A stretch of 53,296 nucleotides of DNA from an uncultured Chitinophagaceae bacterium (GTDB lineage Bacteria > Bacteroidota > Bacteroidia > Chitinophagales > Chitinophagaceae): positions 1 through 53,296 of the forward strand of contig CALLZY010000062.1 in the NCBI GenBank assembly GCA_937858715.1, in the 5' to 3' direction. Position 1 is the first letter of the stretch. Each line of letters begins with the position of its first letter. The notes below the pieces were generated by a model. It was not told the origin of the DNA. It saw only the letters and a program-made list of their open reading frames with translations, and made no database searches. Positions 51,960 through 53,296 of this stretch are shown here, piece after piece. The translations under genes and the position numbers were made by a program.

Positions 51960-53296
51960 ATGGCTATGCAACAGATTATTGAATGTGTTCCAAATTTTAG
52001 TGAAGGCAACGACCTTGGCATTATTAGGCAGATTACTGATCAGGTTGAATCAGTTGACGGAGTCCGTTTATTGAATGTAGATCCGGGTAAAGCAACAAAT
52101 CGTACGGTAGTAACATTTGTCGGTAATCCGGAAGCAGTAATTGAAGCTGCTTACAGGGCTATAAAGAAGGCTGGTGAGTTAATTGATATGTCTAAGCATA
52201 AAGGTGAGCATCCCAGGATGGGAGCCACAGATGTTTGTCCGCTGATACCTGTATCTGGAATATCAATGGAAGAAACAGCAAAATATGCACAGCAGCTTGC
52301 AAAAAGGGTGGGAGAAGAATTACAAATACCTGTTTACTTATATGAAGCTGCTCAACCTGACAAATCAAGAAACAACTTATCTGTTATCAGGTCAGGAGAA
52401 TACGAAGGTTTTTTCAAGAAGATAAAATTACCGGAGTGGAAACCTGATTTCGGACCCGCAGAGTTTGATGCAAAAAGAGGCGGCACTGTAATTGGTGCAA
52501 GAGATTTTCTGATTGCCTATAACATCAATTTGAACACAACTTCAACAAGGCGGGCAAATGCTATTGCTTTTGACGTAAGGGAAGCTGGCAGAACAAAGAA
52601 AGTAAACGGAAAAGTGGTTACAGGCGAAGATGGAAAACCGGTTGTTATACCGGGAACCCTGAAGGCAGTAAAAGCTATTGGCTGGTACATTGAGGAATAT
52701 GGAATAGCCCAGATAAGTATGAACCTTACCAATATCAACGTAACGCCTGTTCATATTGCTTTTGATGAAGTTTGCAAAAAGGCCAATGAAAGGGGTATCA
52801 GGGTTACAGGCAGCGAACTTGTTGGACTGGTGCCATTAAATGCAATGCTGGAAGCAGGAAAATATTTCCTTCGTAAACAACAACGTTCTGTTGGTGTTTC
52901 AGAAAAAGAACTGGTAAAGATTGCAGTAAAATCATTGGGGCTTGATGAACTGGCACCTTTTAAACCGGAAGAAAGGATCATTGAGTATTTGCTTCGCAAT
53001 CCTGCCGATAGTAAACTGGTAAGTATGAAACTTACTGATTTTGCTGACGAAACAGCAAGTGAAAGTCCCGCCCCTGGCGGTGGGTCAATTTCAGCTTATG
53101 TAGGAGCATTGGGTGCATCGCTGGCAACGATGGTTGCGAATTTGTCTTCTCATAAGGTTGGTTGGGATGATCGCTGGGAAGAGTTTAGTACCTGGGCCGG
53201 GAAGGGCGAAAATATTAAGAACACCCTTGTTAAATTAGTTGATGAGGATACTAATGCTTTCAACAGGATTATGACTGCTTTTGCTCTTCCAAAAGC
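51960..53296 (+). CDS. ftcD: glutamate formimidoyltransferase/formimidoyltetrahydrofolate cyclodeaminase, 3' end missing
   Basis: The frame is open from ATG 51960 (MAMQQIIECVPNFSEGNDLG) to the right edge: about 445 residues. The N-terminal transferase part shows ECVPNFSEGND, HKGEHPRMGATDVCPLIPVS and GARDFLIAYNINLNTTSTRR; the C-subdomain ends near ELVGLVPLNAMLEAG. From about residue 355 the cyclodeaminase helices begin (KLTDFADETASESPAPGGGS). The fused enzyme moves the formimino group of histidine degradation to tetrahydrofolate. A second in-frame ATG two codons on is an alternative start. hut genes probably follow outside the window. Confidence 0.95.
   Translation, partial: MAMQQIIECVPNFSEGNDLGIIRQITDQVESVDGVRLLNVDPGKATNRTVVTFVGNPEAVIEAAYRAIKKAGELIDMSKHKGEHPRMGATDVCPLIPVSGISMEETAKYAQQLAKRVGEELQIPVYLYEAAQPDKSRNNLSVIRSGEYEGFFKKIKLPEWKPDFGPAEFDAKRGGTVIGARDFLIAYNINLNTTSTRRANAIAFDVREAGRTKKVNGKVVTGEDGKPVVIPGTLKAVKAIGWYIEEYGIAQISMNLTNINVTPVHIAFDEVCKKANERGIRVTGSELVGLVPLNAMLEAGKYFLRKQQRSVGVSEKELVKIAVKSLGLDELAPFKPEERIIEYLLRNPADSKLVSMKLTDFADETASESPAPGGGSISAYVGALGASLATMVANLSSHKVGWDDRWEEFSTWAGKGENIKNTLVKLVDEDTNAFNRIMTAFALPK

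Overview
The window is chromosomal DNA from a member of the Bacteroidota, most likely the Chitinophagia/Chitinophagaceae. Family-level evidence: TANNTTTG-type -7 promoter boxes (upstream of rpsJ, the SRP RNA, rpsA, a diheme peroxidase gene and a Prc-type protease gene), almost no Shine-Dalgarno sequences, a type IX secretion (T9SS) plug-domain protein, a T9SS C-terminal sorting domain, a TamL-like lipidated Omp85 protein, an OMP_b-brl_3-type receptor, and a BlaI/M56/TonB_C locus. Several genes have only a TTG start. No phage, insertion sequence or CRISPR array was seen.

Layout. 1-7.2 kb: housekeeping and envelope genes (tamL cut by the left edge, SpoU-type RNA methyltransferase, FtsX/LolE-like permease, T9SS plug-domain protein, fructose-6-phosphate-aldolase-type transaldolase, an S23/IVP-like four-helix-bundle gene flanked by inverted AT-rich repeats, SRP RNA, a small secreted protein). 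7.4-19.2 kb: the S10-spc ribosomal protein cluster rpsJ-rplCDWB-rpsS-rplV-rpsC-rplP-rpmC-rpsQ-rplNXE-rpsNH-rplFR-rpsE-rpmD-rplO-secY, started by a textbook Bacteroidota promoter and closed by a strong terminator. It is not preceded by rpsL/rpsG/fusA and is not followed by infA/rpmJ/rpsM/rpsK/rpsD/rpoA/rplQ. 19.2-24.4 kb: map, a YhiN-family flavoprotein, an acyltransferase and rpsA.

24.4-28.2 kb: a tight three-gene operon (MauG/CCP-like diheme lipoprotein, a 599-residue lipoprotein distantly like copper amine oxidases but apparently without the copper histidines, and a propeller-like lipoprotein). This is my best candidate for an undescribed system: a diheme oxidase next to a possible protein-cofactor substrate. 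28.6-36.0 kb: a 1,887-residue SdrD-B repeat surface protein built from four tandem ~760-bp units, followed by a T9SS cargo protein.

36.2-43.8 kb: acyltransferase, ribF, purM, then a BlaI repressor with paired ACTA-N6-TAGT operators, a membrane M56 metallopeptidase fused to an amidase-like domain and two TonB C-terminal domains, a secreted plug-fragment/TonB_C protein, and ftsE. 43.7-53.3 kb: two glycosyltransferases, an outer-membrane receptor, a DUF445 membrane protein, tRNA-His, a Prc-type C-terminal processing protease, and the start of ftcD (cut by the right edge).

Convergent genes repeatedly overlap at their 3' ends (4-20 bp), so the genome is compact. All identifications come from reading motifs; no database search was run.
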